Source: JAGNLA01 sp964639885 (GTDB lineage Bacteria; Caldisericota; Caldisericia; JAAYUI01). Taken from it: a stretch of DNA of 64,000 nucleotides. Positions 1-7,646 of this stretch are shown one piece after another. How positions within the stretch are numbered: the first letter of the stretch is position 1; each line of letters starts with the position of its first letter. The notes beneath the pieces were generated by a model that was not told the DNA's origin, made no database searches, and saw nothing but the letters and a program-made list of their open reading frames with translations. The position numbers and the translations under genes were made by a program. The DNA lies in the NCBI GenBank assembly GCA_964639885.1, contig CAZXEH010000008.1, positions 12,112 through 76,111 on the forward strand. Reading direction: 5' to 3'.

Positions 1-87
1 ATTAAGTAAAGGTTAATGGTTATTATAAAATCAATATGAAACTGTCTTGAAATTGATCTTTAATAGATGTAATTACTATATGATAGT

Positions 88-117
88 TTGATGCTATACA
101 GGATTTATAGTTAGTAT
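88..117 (+). promoter_or_regulatory. Possible promoter of the hicBA pair
   Basis: TTGATG (88-93) and TAGTAT (112-117) are 18 nt apart and lie just before the hicB-like gene. An SD-like aaggggt precedes its ATG. The region is very AT-rich, so chance matches are likely. Confidence 0.3.
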
Positions 118-133
118 ATGGATAAGGGGTAAA

Positions 134-433
134 ATGAAAGGTGTTATCGAAATTACAACCATTGTAAAAGTTGAAAAAATAACCGATGGTTTTTTTGCTA
201 CTTGTTTGGATTTGCCAGAAATAATAGCCGAATTTGATTCTATTGATGAGATGATGCAGATTATGCCTGAATTGATAATTTCTGCTATTCAAGCGAGAAT
301 TAAGTATGATTTGGAATTGCCAAAAACATTTACTATCACCAGTTTGAAAAAAATATGTCAACCAGTTTCTAAAAACCAGTTTGTACCAATTTCTCAAAAT
401 CAGTACAGAGGGGATATTTGTTTTCAAGCATAG
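134..433 (+). CDS. hicB: HicB-like antitoxin
   Basis: This 99-residue protein matches the HicB antitoxin fold, a partial RNase-H-like domain. The segment around residues 17-50 has the family pattern: DGFFATCLDLPEI, then a short acidic stretch and a helix ending in ELIISAI. HicB normally binds and neutralises the HicA mRNA interferase and may repress the operon. The C-terminal 35 residues show no obvious ribbon-helix-helix or HTH, so DNA binding is uncertain. An SD-like aaggggt lies 4 nt before the ATG. The stop codon is 3 nt from the next ATG, so the two genes are translationally coupled. The antitoxin comes first, the reverse of the common hicA-hicB order. The locus is clearly more AT-rich than the genes to its right, consistent with recent transfer. 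Confidence 0.72.
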   Translation: MKGVIEITTIVKVEKITDGFFATCLDLPEIIAEFDSIDEMMQIMPELIISAIQARIKYDLELPKTFTITSLKKICQPVSKNQFVPISQNQYRGDICFQA

Positions 434-436
434 TAA

Positions 437-712
437 ATGCCATCAAACATCCCAAAGTATATAAAGGATTTGATTGGTGTTTCGATTAACGACCTTCAAA
501 ATGCTTTGATAAGGGATGGGTTTGAACATCAACCAGACAGGGGTGGTGCCAAAATGACTTATGTGCATCCACAAAGAAAAAGAATTGTTGTCCTTCATTA
601 CCACCCACACAAAGAGTTTAGGGATTTGAAGATATTAGCAATGATCATTGGTCAATGTGGATGGTTCGAGGATGATTTATATCGCCTCAAACTTCTAAAA
701 AAGAAACATTGA
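437..712 (+). CDS. hicA: HicA/YcfA-like mRNA interferase
   Basis: This 91-residue protein resembles HicA toxins, small dsRBD-fold RNases that cleave mRNA. The core (residues 20-75) aligns with the family: LIRDGFEH, then VHPQRKRIVVLHYHPHKE, then a helix LKILAMIIGQCGW. In HicA the catalytic histidine lies in a G-S-H motif before the 'HP.G' strand. Here the same place reads G-A-K, so the usual catalytic His appears replaced by Lys, although later histidines remain. It could be an inactive or mechanistically different toxin. It starts 3 nt after the hicB-like gene. Family placement is fairly sure; activity is not. Confidence 0.65.
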   Translation: MPSNIPKYIKDLIGVSINDLQNALIRDGFEHQPDRGGAKMTYVHPQRKRIVVLHYHPHKEFRDLKILAMIIGQCGWFEDDLYRLKLLKKKH

Positions 713-783
713 GTCATTTTTTATATTCATCTACATTCTATCTGTATAGATTAGAATAATTATGAGAGAATGATTATTATGAA

Positions 784-2025
784 CTATTTTCTTCTCTCAT
801 GCTTCGGCATGACAATCATATAAAACGTCGAGGCGATGAGGTATGTCAGCCCGGTGACCATGAAGCTGATCCAGTGCTTCCCGTCCTCAAGCAGCGAGCC
901 GCCGATGCGGGTTCCGGTCGAGTTGCAGATGTTCCAGCCGACCGTGATGAACGATGAGACCGTTGAAAGCTCGGTTGGCTGGCAAGCGCCCATCCAGAAG
1001 CTGCTCCAGACTGGCCCGGTCATGTTCATCAGTGCATTTCTGATGGCAAAGCCGATTCCGGCCACAGCAAAGTTAGGCGCAAACAGCGTCAGCAGCAGGA
1101 AAGGTATCGAAAGGTACTGACAATAAACGACTGTCTTCAGATTTCCAATTTTCTTGGCAACGATCGGCGAGATGTACATGCCGAAGAAATAGGGGAATTT
1201 CGCAATTGAGGACAGGGTTCCCCATTGGTCGGCGGTTGTGTGGTAGATTTTTTTGAAGTACAGGGCGAACAGCGGAACCGTGAAACCGGCGCCAAAGCCG
1301 ATGAGCAGCTGGCCGACAAGGACTTTCCAGATGAATCCCCACGACTTGACGTTGCCGAAATATCTGACAAATATATTTGCACCGGGCGGGATTTGCCTTG
1401 GCAATGCCGGAACAGGCTTTAGTCTGAGGTAGAAGCTGACTGACACAATCGACAGCGCCATGGCGCACACCATTGCCGACCTGTAGGCCAGAATGCTGTC
1501 CACGTCGACGCTGAAAATCTGTGACGCAAGATATGTGAGCTTTCCGCCGATGAAGTTCCCGATGATGACGGCGCCGAGGTTGGCCATTGCAATCAAAGAG
1601 AGGACATTGACCCTTTTTTCAGGATCGGTGCTTTCCACAAGCAGTGGGCCTTCTGAGAGTCCGTGGGCGGAACCGGCGATGGTTGCAACAACGGTTGCGG
1701 TCATGATCACCGGCGAGAGCGGGACAAAAACCTGGAGGACGAACATCGGGAACGAGACGAGCTGGGCGATGAAAATCGACCACTTCCTGCCGATCTTGTC
1801 CACAAGCAAGCCCATGGGAATCGAGACTATTCCACCAACAATGGTTCCAAGAGCTGCAAGGGAGGCAATGAAAATCGTGGTGAATCCTCTGGCAAGCAGG
1901 AAATATGTGAAGTTGGCCTCGTTAATACCGCCAGCCAGACCGGCGAAGAACGAACCGAACAGGATGTATCTTGTGTTGAAAGGCAGTGCCTCCAGAAACC
2001 GGAAGGGTTGGAACCGTCTGCTCAT
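784..2025 (-). CDS. Major facilitator superfamily transporter
   Basis: This is a 413-residue polytopic inner-membrane protein with about 12 hydrophobic segments. The cytoplasmic loop after helix 2 holds the MFS signature (LLVDKIGRKWS, roughly residues 73-83). The start chosen is MSRRFQPF at 2025. A longer frame upstream would overlap the preceding gene by about 150 nt and encodes a non-membrane, Arg/Cys-rich leader typical of read-through. The gene begins 7 nt after the stop of the upstream unknown gene (2033-3811), so the two probably form an operon. The substrate cannot be deduced; drug, sugar or metabolite efflux are all possible. Confidence 0.85.
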   Translation of the reverse strand: MSRRFQPFRFLEALPFNTRYILFGSFFAGLAGGINEANFTYFLLARGFTTIFIASLAALGTIVGGIVSIPMGLLVDKIGRKWSIFIAQLVSFPMFVLQVFVPLSPVIMTATVVATIAGSAHGLSEGPLLVESTDPEKRVNVLSLIAMANLGAVIIGNFIGGKLTYLASQIFSVDVDSILAYRSAMVCAMALSIVSVSFYLRLKPVPALPRQIPPGANIFVRYFGNVKSWGFIWKVLVGQLLIGFGAGFTVPLFALYFKKIYHTTADQWGTLSSIAKFPYFFGMYISPIVAKKIGNLKTVVYCQYLSIPFLLLTLFAPNFAVAGIGFAIRNALMNMTGPVWSSFWMGACQPTELSTVSSFITVGWNICNSTGTRIGGSLLEDGKHWISFMVTGLTYLIASTFYMIVMPKHERRK

Positions 2026-2032
2026 GGGCGGA

Positions 2033-3811
2033 TCAGCATTCCTCAATCCTGGATTTTGCCAGCCTGCCCATCGCTTCCACGATCTCGCCGCCAAAACACA
2101 GCCAGAAGCTGAATGCGTATGGTCTGCGGTTGAGGTAGGACAGGTCGGCATTTTGGGCGTGACGCTTGAATACGCCAGCAACGATCAGCGATATTGCCTT
2201 CTCAACCTCGGCAAGCAGTTCTGGATGCTCGAATTTTTCTCTCTTTGTCCGCCTGATTTCAAGGAGGTTTTCACGCATTGCCATGAAACCTTTGAGCTTC
2301 TGGTGAGCTTTCGCTGTCAACGGTTTTGAGATTCCTTCGATGTTGCCAAGGTTTGCAAGTCTTGCTGGCAATGGGTTTGGCATTGTGCCTTCGAGTTCGT
2401 GGAGGATGAATCGGGCGACGGTCACAAGCTGGGTTGGGTGGTAGTTGCAGGTTTCGAGGATGGTTTCCGATCTTTTGGCCGATTCTCGCCAGTTGCTTGC
2501 GAACCATTTGCTGGAAACGGTTTTGCCGTAGAAGCTGGCAAGGAAGTCTGGAAGTGTAATGGTTTGGTCGAAATCTCCCAGCCTGTTCAGGGCGTCCATA
2601 CCGATTCTGATGATCTGGCCTGATGGAAAGTCGATCCCTTTGGCTTGAAGGCTCTTTGTTAGATGACCAACCATCGGTGTATATTTCGAACCCTTTTCAG
2701 GCAACGCAATTTTGACCGGTGGCCTTGAAAGTTCGGTGATCAGAGGGCCGGCTTTGCCAATCAGCGTTATGCAGCACGGCATTTCACTGACGATTTTCGC
2801 GAGGTTCGCAAACGAAACCGGTTTTGGGATGTCAAAAACCTTGCTCCTCTGGCCTCTGGTGAAAGAAAGCGTGATTTTGTCCTCGAAGAATGAGGCTTTT
2901 GAGCGCCATCTAACCAGACCTTCATCGTCATCGCACTCAAGGAAGTATGGCAGCTCCATTGATCCGTTGGCAAGCTTCAGGCGTTTCAATGGCAAGCGCG
3001 CTTTTGTCAGGGCTTCGTTGTAAGAGTCGGCGAATTCGACAGGGTTTTGAAGCAGTGTGGTCAAGGTTATGTTTGATATTTCAGTATTTGTTAGCTTGAA
3101 GATGTCGGAAGCTCTTGCAATGACCGGAGTCTTGACGGCAAAGCACTGGCTCCACAGGAAACCCCAGATGAACTGCTGGAGACAGGAGATGGTTGCATCC
3201 GGATTTTCAGCGATAAAGGTTTTGGCTTTGGAGTGAAAGAGTTTTGCCCTCTCCATCACTTGTGGCCTTCTGTGCTTCTCAACGGTTTTCAGAGCGCCTC
3301 TAACGGCAAAAATGAACAGGCAGGCGTATGTTTTTATTAGTTCGGAGTCGAGGTGGTATGACGAGATTGAACGTTGTTCGTCGTTTGTAGGAACCAGACC
3401 GAAATAGTTTTCTGATTCCGAAAAGGCTCTGACAAGTCTGCCTTTTGACCATCTGATTCCTAATTCTTTTAGACTTTCGGCCAGCTCAAACTTTTCGATG
3501 ATCGAATCGTACTCTGGTGTGATGTGTTTGAAGTGAAAACCCCAGTGTTTGAACTGCTTTGGTTCGATTGGCAGCACATAAAACGGGCCAACTGATATGT
3601 CCTGATGTATCCAGATGATGCCCTTGTGTTTGTTGGTGTAGTCGGTCGTTATCTGGTAGGGTTTGTCGGTACGCACGGAAAAATCGGGAGTTCCGAGCTT
3701 TTCATCCTGGATGAAAAACCTTGTGTCATACCCGTTGACGGTCAGCCAATAATCGGTCGGAATGGCGTCCCATGCGAGATTTTGGTCACCTTTAAAAACA
3801 ACCTGGCTCAT
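2033..3811 (-). CDS. Large conserved-looking protein of unknown function
   Basis: I do not recognise this 592-residue protein. It has no signal peptide or transmembrane segment and is probably cytoplasmic. The first 130 residues are rich in aromatic residues and beta-like strands (WDAIPTDYWLTVNGYDTRFF). The middle and C-terminal parts are predicted helical, with basic stretches such as RRTKREKFEHPE. Codon use and length leave little doubt that it is a gene. It precedes and probably co-transcribes with the MFS transporter at 784-2025. No SD site is seen; a TAAAAT hexamer lies 9 nt before the ATG, suggesting a very short 5' leader. Confidence 0.75.
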   Translation of the reverse strand: MSQVVFKGDQNLAWDAIPTDYWLTVNGYDTRFFIQDEKLGTPDFSVRTDKPYQITTDYTNKHKGIIWIHQDISVGPFYVLPIEPKQFKHWGFHFKHITPEYDSIIEKFELAESLKELGIRWSKGRLVRAFSESENYFGLVPTNDEQRSISSYHLDSELIKTYACLFIFAVRGALKTVEKHRRPQVMERAKLFHSKAKTFIAENPDATISCLQQFIWGFLWSQCFAVKTPVIARASDIFKLTNTEISNITLTTLLQNPVEFADSYNEALTKARLPLKRLKLANGSMELPYFLECDDDEGLVRWRSKASFFEDKITLSFTRGQRSKVFDIPKPVSFANLAKIVSEMPCCITLIGKAGPLITELSRPPVKIALPEKGSKYTPMVGHLTKSLQAKGIDFPSGQIIRIGMDALNRLGDFDQTITLPDFLASFYGKTVSSKWFASNWRESAKRSETILETCNYHPTQLVTVARFILHELEGTMPNPLPARLANLGNIEGISKPLTAKAHQKLKGFMAMRENLLEIRRTKREKFEHPELLAEVEKAISLIVAGVFKRHAQNADLSYLNRRPYAFSFWLCFGGEIVEAMGRLAKSRIEEC

Positions 3812-3880
3812 TGAGATGCTATTTTACCTGAAAACCCCGCCCGATTCCCTAAAACCTCTTTAATGAAATCACGGATTGGA

Positions 3881-3886
3881 TATAAT
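3881..3886 (+). promoter_or_regulatory. -10 element of the parvulin gene (leaderless)
   Basis: A perfect TATAAT lies 8 nt before the GTG start. No good -35 box is visible. Transcription should begin at or within two bases of the start codon. Confidence 0.5.
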
Positions 3887-3894
3887 TTGCAATT

Positions 3895-5174
3895 GTGAAG
3901 AAACTTACTGTAAGAAACATCGTTTTTGGCGTTTTGATCCTAGCACTTGTGGCTGGTATTACCTATGTCGTCATTGACTCAGTCAAAAAAGACAAGCCGA
4001 CAGAAAAAAAGACAGGCAAGCTAGTACCGATTCTGACAGGGCCTGAAGGCGTGGTTGCCCGGGTAGGCAAAATCGACATCAAATCAAAAGAATATGCCGA
4101 CATGATGGCTATAGCAAGGGTCGAATATCTGACCGGCCAGGGCAAGGATCTTGATGATCCAGTGAACATCGACCTGGCAAAAACTGTCAGGAAAGACATT
4201 CTGGACACGCTCATCGNNNNNNNNNNNNNNNNNNNNNNNNNNNNNNNNNNNNNNNNNNNNNNNNNNNNNNNNNNNNNNNNNNNNNNNNNNNNNNNNNNNN
4301 NNNNNNNNNNNNNNNNGTGAACATCGACCTGGCAAAAACTGTCAGGAAAGACATTCTGGACACGCTCATCGAGTATGCCGTATACCAAAATTACGCCCTT
4401 GAGAAAGGCATCAAACTGACTGATGAAGAAATCAACAGCGCAATAAATGAGGAAATAGACAGTCAGATATCCATTGCCGGAAGCACGGACAAGTTTGAAA
4501 AACAGCTTGCCAATGAAGGCAAGGGGGGTATTGCAAAACTTCGAGAGAATATGAAAAAAGATCCAGAATTCCTCAAGGAACTCTTGAAAAACAAGGTTAA
4601 GGAAGAACTCAGGGAAAATGTAAAAATCACCGAAGAGGATGCTGAAAAATTTTACGAATCCAAGCTGATTGGCATCTCGAAAATTGTGCTCTGGTATGAC
4701 AAAACTATTGATGACCCAGAATTTGAAGCTGGTGGCAAGGAAACCATTGCCAAGCTGAGGGATCTGATTGGAACGAAAGGCACATTCGAAGATATTGCAA
4801 CTCAGTTTTCAGAGGACACAGAGACAGCCAAGAATGGTGGTAAAATTCAGGACTTGTTCATAAAAGGAGCTCTCCCGCCAGAAATCGACAATGTTGTGTG
4901 GAAGATGAAGGTTGGGGAGGTGAGCCAGCCAATCCAGACGAGTGATGCCTTCATACTGGTTAAACTCGATTTTGAAACCTATGTCTGGCAGTACTACTTC
5001 CCGGACACGGTGAACAAGACAAAGACCCCGTTCCAGAAAGTCAAAAACAAAGTAGCTGACCAGCTTTACACGGTCAGGATCATGGAAGTTGAGAACCAGT
5101 GGTACAACAACTACAAAAATTCTCTCGACACCAAGATTTATATAAAATATCAGAACCAAGACCAGTCGAAATAA
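3895..5174 (+). CDS. Membrane-anchored parvulin peptidyl-prolyl isomerase (SurA/PrsA type), interrupted by an assembly gap
   Basis: The frame from GTG 3895 runs into 100 N (4217-4316). The frame resumes at 4317 after repeating the last 55 nt. Removing one copy plus the N (155 nt) restores a single 374-residue frame. The protein has a short basic start, one N-terminal membrane helix (about residues 9-27), a SurA-N-like helical region, and a C-terminal parvulin domain with FSEDTETAKNGG and VGEVSQPIQTSDAFILVKL. It is expected to fold or chaperone exported proteins outside the membrane, fitting the secretome-rich surroundings. There is no SD; TATAAT at 3881-3886 lies 8 nt before the GTG, suggesting a leaderless mRNA. 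A terminator follows. Confidence 0.88.
4162..4371. repeat. 55-nt duplication flanking a 100-N scaffold gap
   Basis: Bases 4162-4216 and 4317-4371 are identical, and 4217-4316 are all N. The copies are out of frame with each other, but deleting 155 nt rejoins the reading frame exactly. This is best explained as two contigs that overlap by one 55-base k-mer and were not merged, rather than a biological repeat. Confidence 0.93.
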
Positions 5175-5189
5175 TCCAAACCAAAACAC

Positions 5190-5228
5190 AAGCCCTCCAT
5201 ACATTCGAGGAGGGCTTTTTCTTTTTTT
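5190..5228 (+). terminator. Rho-independent terminator after the parvulin gene
   Basis: The stem AAGCCCTCC / GGAGGGCTT (9 bp) is followed by a T-rich run (5217-5228), 15 nt after the parvulin stop codon. Confidence 0.85.
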
Positions 5229-5281
5229 GTTCCGATTGACAGCTCAATTATGGGGGTTATCCTGTTTTTCAGGAGGCAAAG

Positions 5282-6058
5282 ATGAGACATCTGGCTGGGA
5301 TTCTGGCGATAATGCTGATCTTTTCGGTTTCTTGCGGAGGCTCAAAGTACGCAAACATGAGTTGCGGGTTCAGTACTGATGACAATCCGAACCACGACGC
5401 ACCGATGACTGTTAAGTTCAGGGGGACTGCGGAAGGTGATGTGAAATCCTGGGACTGGAGCTTCAGCGACGGAGGAAAGGCAACCGGCATGGAGCCAGAG
5501 CACGTCTTTGAGAAGGAAGGCGAGTACAGCGCCACTCTCAAGATAACCTACATCGATGACTACAGTGTTTCAATGACGATGGTGGGCATCACGGCCAAAA
5601 ACGGTCTGCGATCGTTCCGGTCGGGTGATTTCCATGTTGATGTGCTGGATAAAGGTGAATCCTACGAGTTTTCTATTTCAGGATACACCAATGGTTGGGT
5701 CGGTATCGCTTTCCCCAAGGAACCTGAAAAGCTTACAGGAGCAAACCTTGTGATGGGCTATGTCAAAGACGGGGCACCGGATGTTGCCGACATGCACTTC
5801 ACTTCAGAAACCGATTTTGGTAGAGATGATGAAGCAGGTGGCAAAAACGACGTGACACCGGTTGACGGTTCCGAGTATTTCTCGCCAAACAAAGCCACCG
5901 ACATCACCTTTGACATCCCCAAGGCAAGCGATGACAAGTTCGACATCCCTTTGAAACCAGGGAAAATGAATGTCTGGCTGGGAATTGGCCCTGACAATGG
6001 CAAGAATTTCACCTCAAAGCCTGTCACCTCCGGCTGGCTGGAAATTGACTTGCCCTGA
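5282..6058 (+). CDS. Lipoprotein with PKD and DOMON-like domains
   Basis: This 258-residue exported lipoprotein has a hydrophobic signal and a lipobox ending at Cys18 (SVSC). Residues about 28-105 form a PKD-type Ig domain with WDWSFSDGG and PEHVFEKEGEYSATLKI. Residues about 110-258 resemble a DOMON domain (GWVGIAFPKEP, GYVKDGAPDVADMHF), a fold that binds heme or sugars in cytochrome-b561-associated and dehydrogenase proteins. No Met/His heme axial pair can be assigned with confidence. SD aggaggc precedes the ATG. A strong terminator upstream makes it a separate transcription unit. A redox or ligand-binding surface role is an inference. Confidence 0.8.
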   Translation: MRHLAGILAIMLIFSVSCGGSKYANMSCGFSTDDNPNHDAPMTVKFRGTAEGDVKSWDWSFSDGGKATGMEPEHVFEKEGEYSATLKITYIDDYSVSMTMVGITAKNGLRSFRSGDFHVDVLDKGESYEFSISGYTNGWVGIAFPKEPEKLTGANLVMGYVKDGAPDVADMHFTSETDFGRDDEAGGKNDVTPVDGSEYFSPNKATDITFDIPKASDDKFDIPLKPGKMNVWLGIGPDNGKNFTSKPVTSGWLEIDLP

Positions 6059-6115
6059 AGAAAAGATAAGATTTACGCAAGGGGTGATTCAGTGATCACA
6101 ATCATGTAATCCTTA

Positions 6116-7579
6116 ATGACTGAAACGGTCGGTGCAAAACCGGTAGACAATTCATTTATGCTCGAAAGGACTTACATGATAAAATCAACATGGGATGAGA
6201 TATCAAACCGTTTGAATTCATTTCAGTATGGCAGAAACAGGGTTGAGTGGGATCACATTTCAAAGAACAAACCGCTGGATTTTTCGGAGATCGATGCGGC
6301 TGAACGCGCTTTCGTCAACCTTGATCTGATCGAAAGCCTTGTGTGCGACAGCAGAATCGCCAGGCTTTCGAGACTCAAGCTGATTCTCAAGTACATCGAC
6401 CTAGACCCGGATATATGCAGGTTGAATGATGCTCTTCTTTCTATCGTCGAGGACAATCGTGAATTGATTGTCACAATGAACAATGCCGAAAGCAAGGACG
6501 AGATTGACCGGGTGCGTCGAGTTAACGCTGAATTGAGCAAACAGAGTTCAACAACTCTGAATCATTTGATAAGCCAGCGGAACAGACTTGCCAGGACATT
6601 CGGCTACCCGGATTTTGTTGAGCTTGCCTACGAGTATTTTGAAATCGACTGCCAAAAAATGATTGCCTACGTTACCGGTCTATGCAAAAGCGAGACCGGG
6701 AAGCTTGAAGACTACAAGGCAATCATCAAATCCTGGACAGGCGCAGACGACCACTGGATCGGTCGGATTGACCTTGAAAAACACCTGTCAGAAAAGTTCT
6801 GTGGTTTTGACATGGTCGAACCTTTGAGAAGACTGATAGATTCGTGGGAGTTGGGCGGTGTTTTTGACAGAATCAGAATCGTCATCGCAAATACTGGCGA
6901 ACTCTACACAAGGTGTATCCCTCTGTCAATTCCTGATGATATTATAGTTTTTGTCGATACGCTCAATGCTTTACGAGACTGCGATAGCATTTTTCACGAA
7001 TTTGGACACGGAGTTCATTTTGCAGTGATGCAAAATTCGGGGTTTGTTCAGATCAATGAGCCATTGATGATGGAGATTCCATCTGTTTTCTTCAACTACA
7101 TCGAACGTGGGGCTGATTGGGCAAATCTTGTTTCCCCAAAAGCCTCCGATGAAGAGAGAAAAATATTGCAATATAGCAGGTTAGTCAACAACCCAGGCAT
7201 GATTGTCGGTCAGTGTTTCGATTCACTCTTTGAGATCGAGTGCTACAAAAAAGAAGAGCAGTCACTGGATGTAATCTACAGGAATCTATACAGCCGCCTT
7301 TTCGGGAAAGACACTAACAACAGTGCCAACTTCCAGGGAATTGATTTCTCATGGCCGTTTTATCAGCAATCCTACCTCCTCGGTTTCGGATTTTCAAAGC
7401 TGTTATATGAAAATTTCATGGAGCGTTTTGGGACTGTTTTCAATGAGAGGGTCGGAAAAATGTTCACCGATACACTCCTTGTTCCCGGAAATTCAGTTAT
7501 ATTCACCGACAGGATGCAGAGCTTGATTGACAAACTTGGGATTAAGGACATTCCTACCTGGATGTCATCGATCCTTTGA
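6116..7579 (+). CDS. M3-family zinc oligopeptidase
   Basis: This 487-residue cytoplasmic peptidase carries the zinc motif HEFGH at residues 294-298, followed by a downstream glutamate at about 320 in MMEIPS, the expected third ligand of thimet-oligopeptidase-like enzymes. The rest is helical, as in M3 peptidases. It is shorter than typical PepF/OpdA (about 560-680 residues), mainly at the N-terminus. The role is probably the breakdown of short peptides. The start at 6116 has no SD; TGTAAT lies 5 nt upstream, fitting a leaderless mRNA. MLERTY or MIKSTW slightly downstream are alternative starts. Confidence 0.88.
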   Translation: MTETVGAKPVDNSFMLERTYMIKSTWDEISNRLNSFQYGRNRVEWDHISKNKPLDFSEIDAAERAFVNLDLIESLVCDSRIARLSRLKLILKYIDLDPDICRLNDALLSIVEDNRELIVTMNNAESKDEIDRVRRVNAELSKQSSTTLNHLISQRNRLARTFGYPDFVELAYEYFEIDCQKMIAYVTGLCKSETGKLEDYKAIIKSWTGADDHWIGRIDLEKHLSEKFCGFDMVEPLRRLIDSWELGGVFDRIRIVIANTGELYTRCIPLSIPDDIIVFVDTLNALRDCDSIFHEFGHGVHFAVMQNSGFVQINEPLMMEIPSVFFNYIERGADWANLVSPKASDEERKILQYSRLVNNPGMIVGQCFDSLFEIECYKKEEQSLDVIYRNLYSRLFGKDTNNSANFQGIDFSWPFYQQSYLLGFGFSKLLYENFMERFGTVFNERVGKMFTDTLLVPGNSVIFTDRMQSLIDKLGIKDIPTWMSSIL

Positions 7580-7646
7580 ACCCGCCGAAGGTTTGCCAAA
7601 TATTTGGAACAAATATAAAATAGGCATATCAGCTCTCGGAGGTGCC

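Noticed and set aside
1493..2329. Long open frame on the plus strand over the MFS gene
   Set aside because: It is antisense to a clear 12-helix transporter and to the next gene, has no SD and a composition typical of shadow frames.
4216..4317. Apparent frameshift or pseudogene in the parvulin gene
   Set aside because: The break coincides with 100 N and an exact 55-nt duplication; removing 155 nt restores the frame, so it is an assembly artefact.
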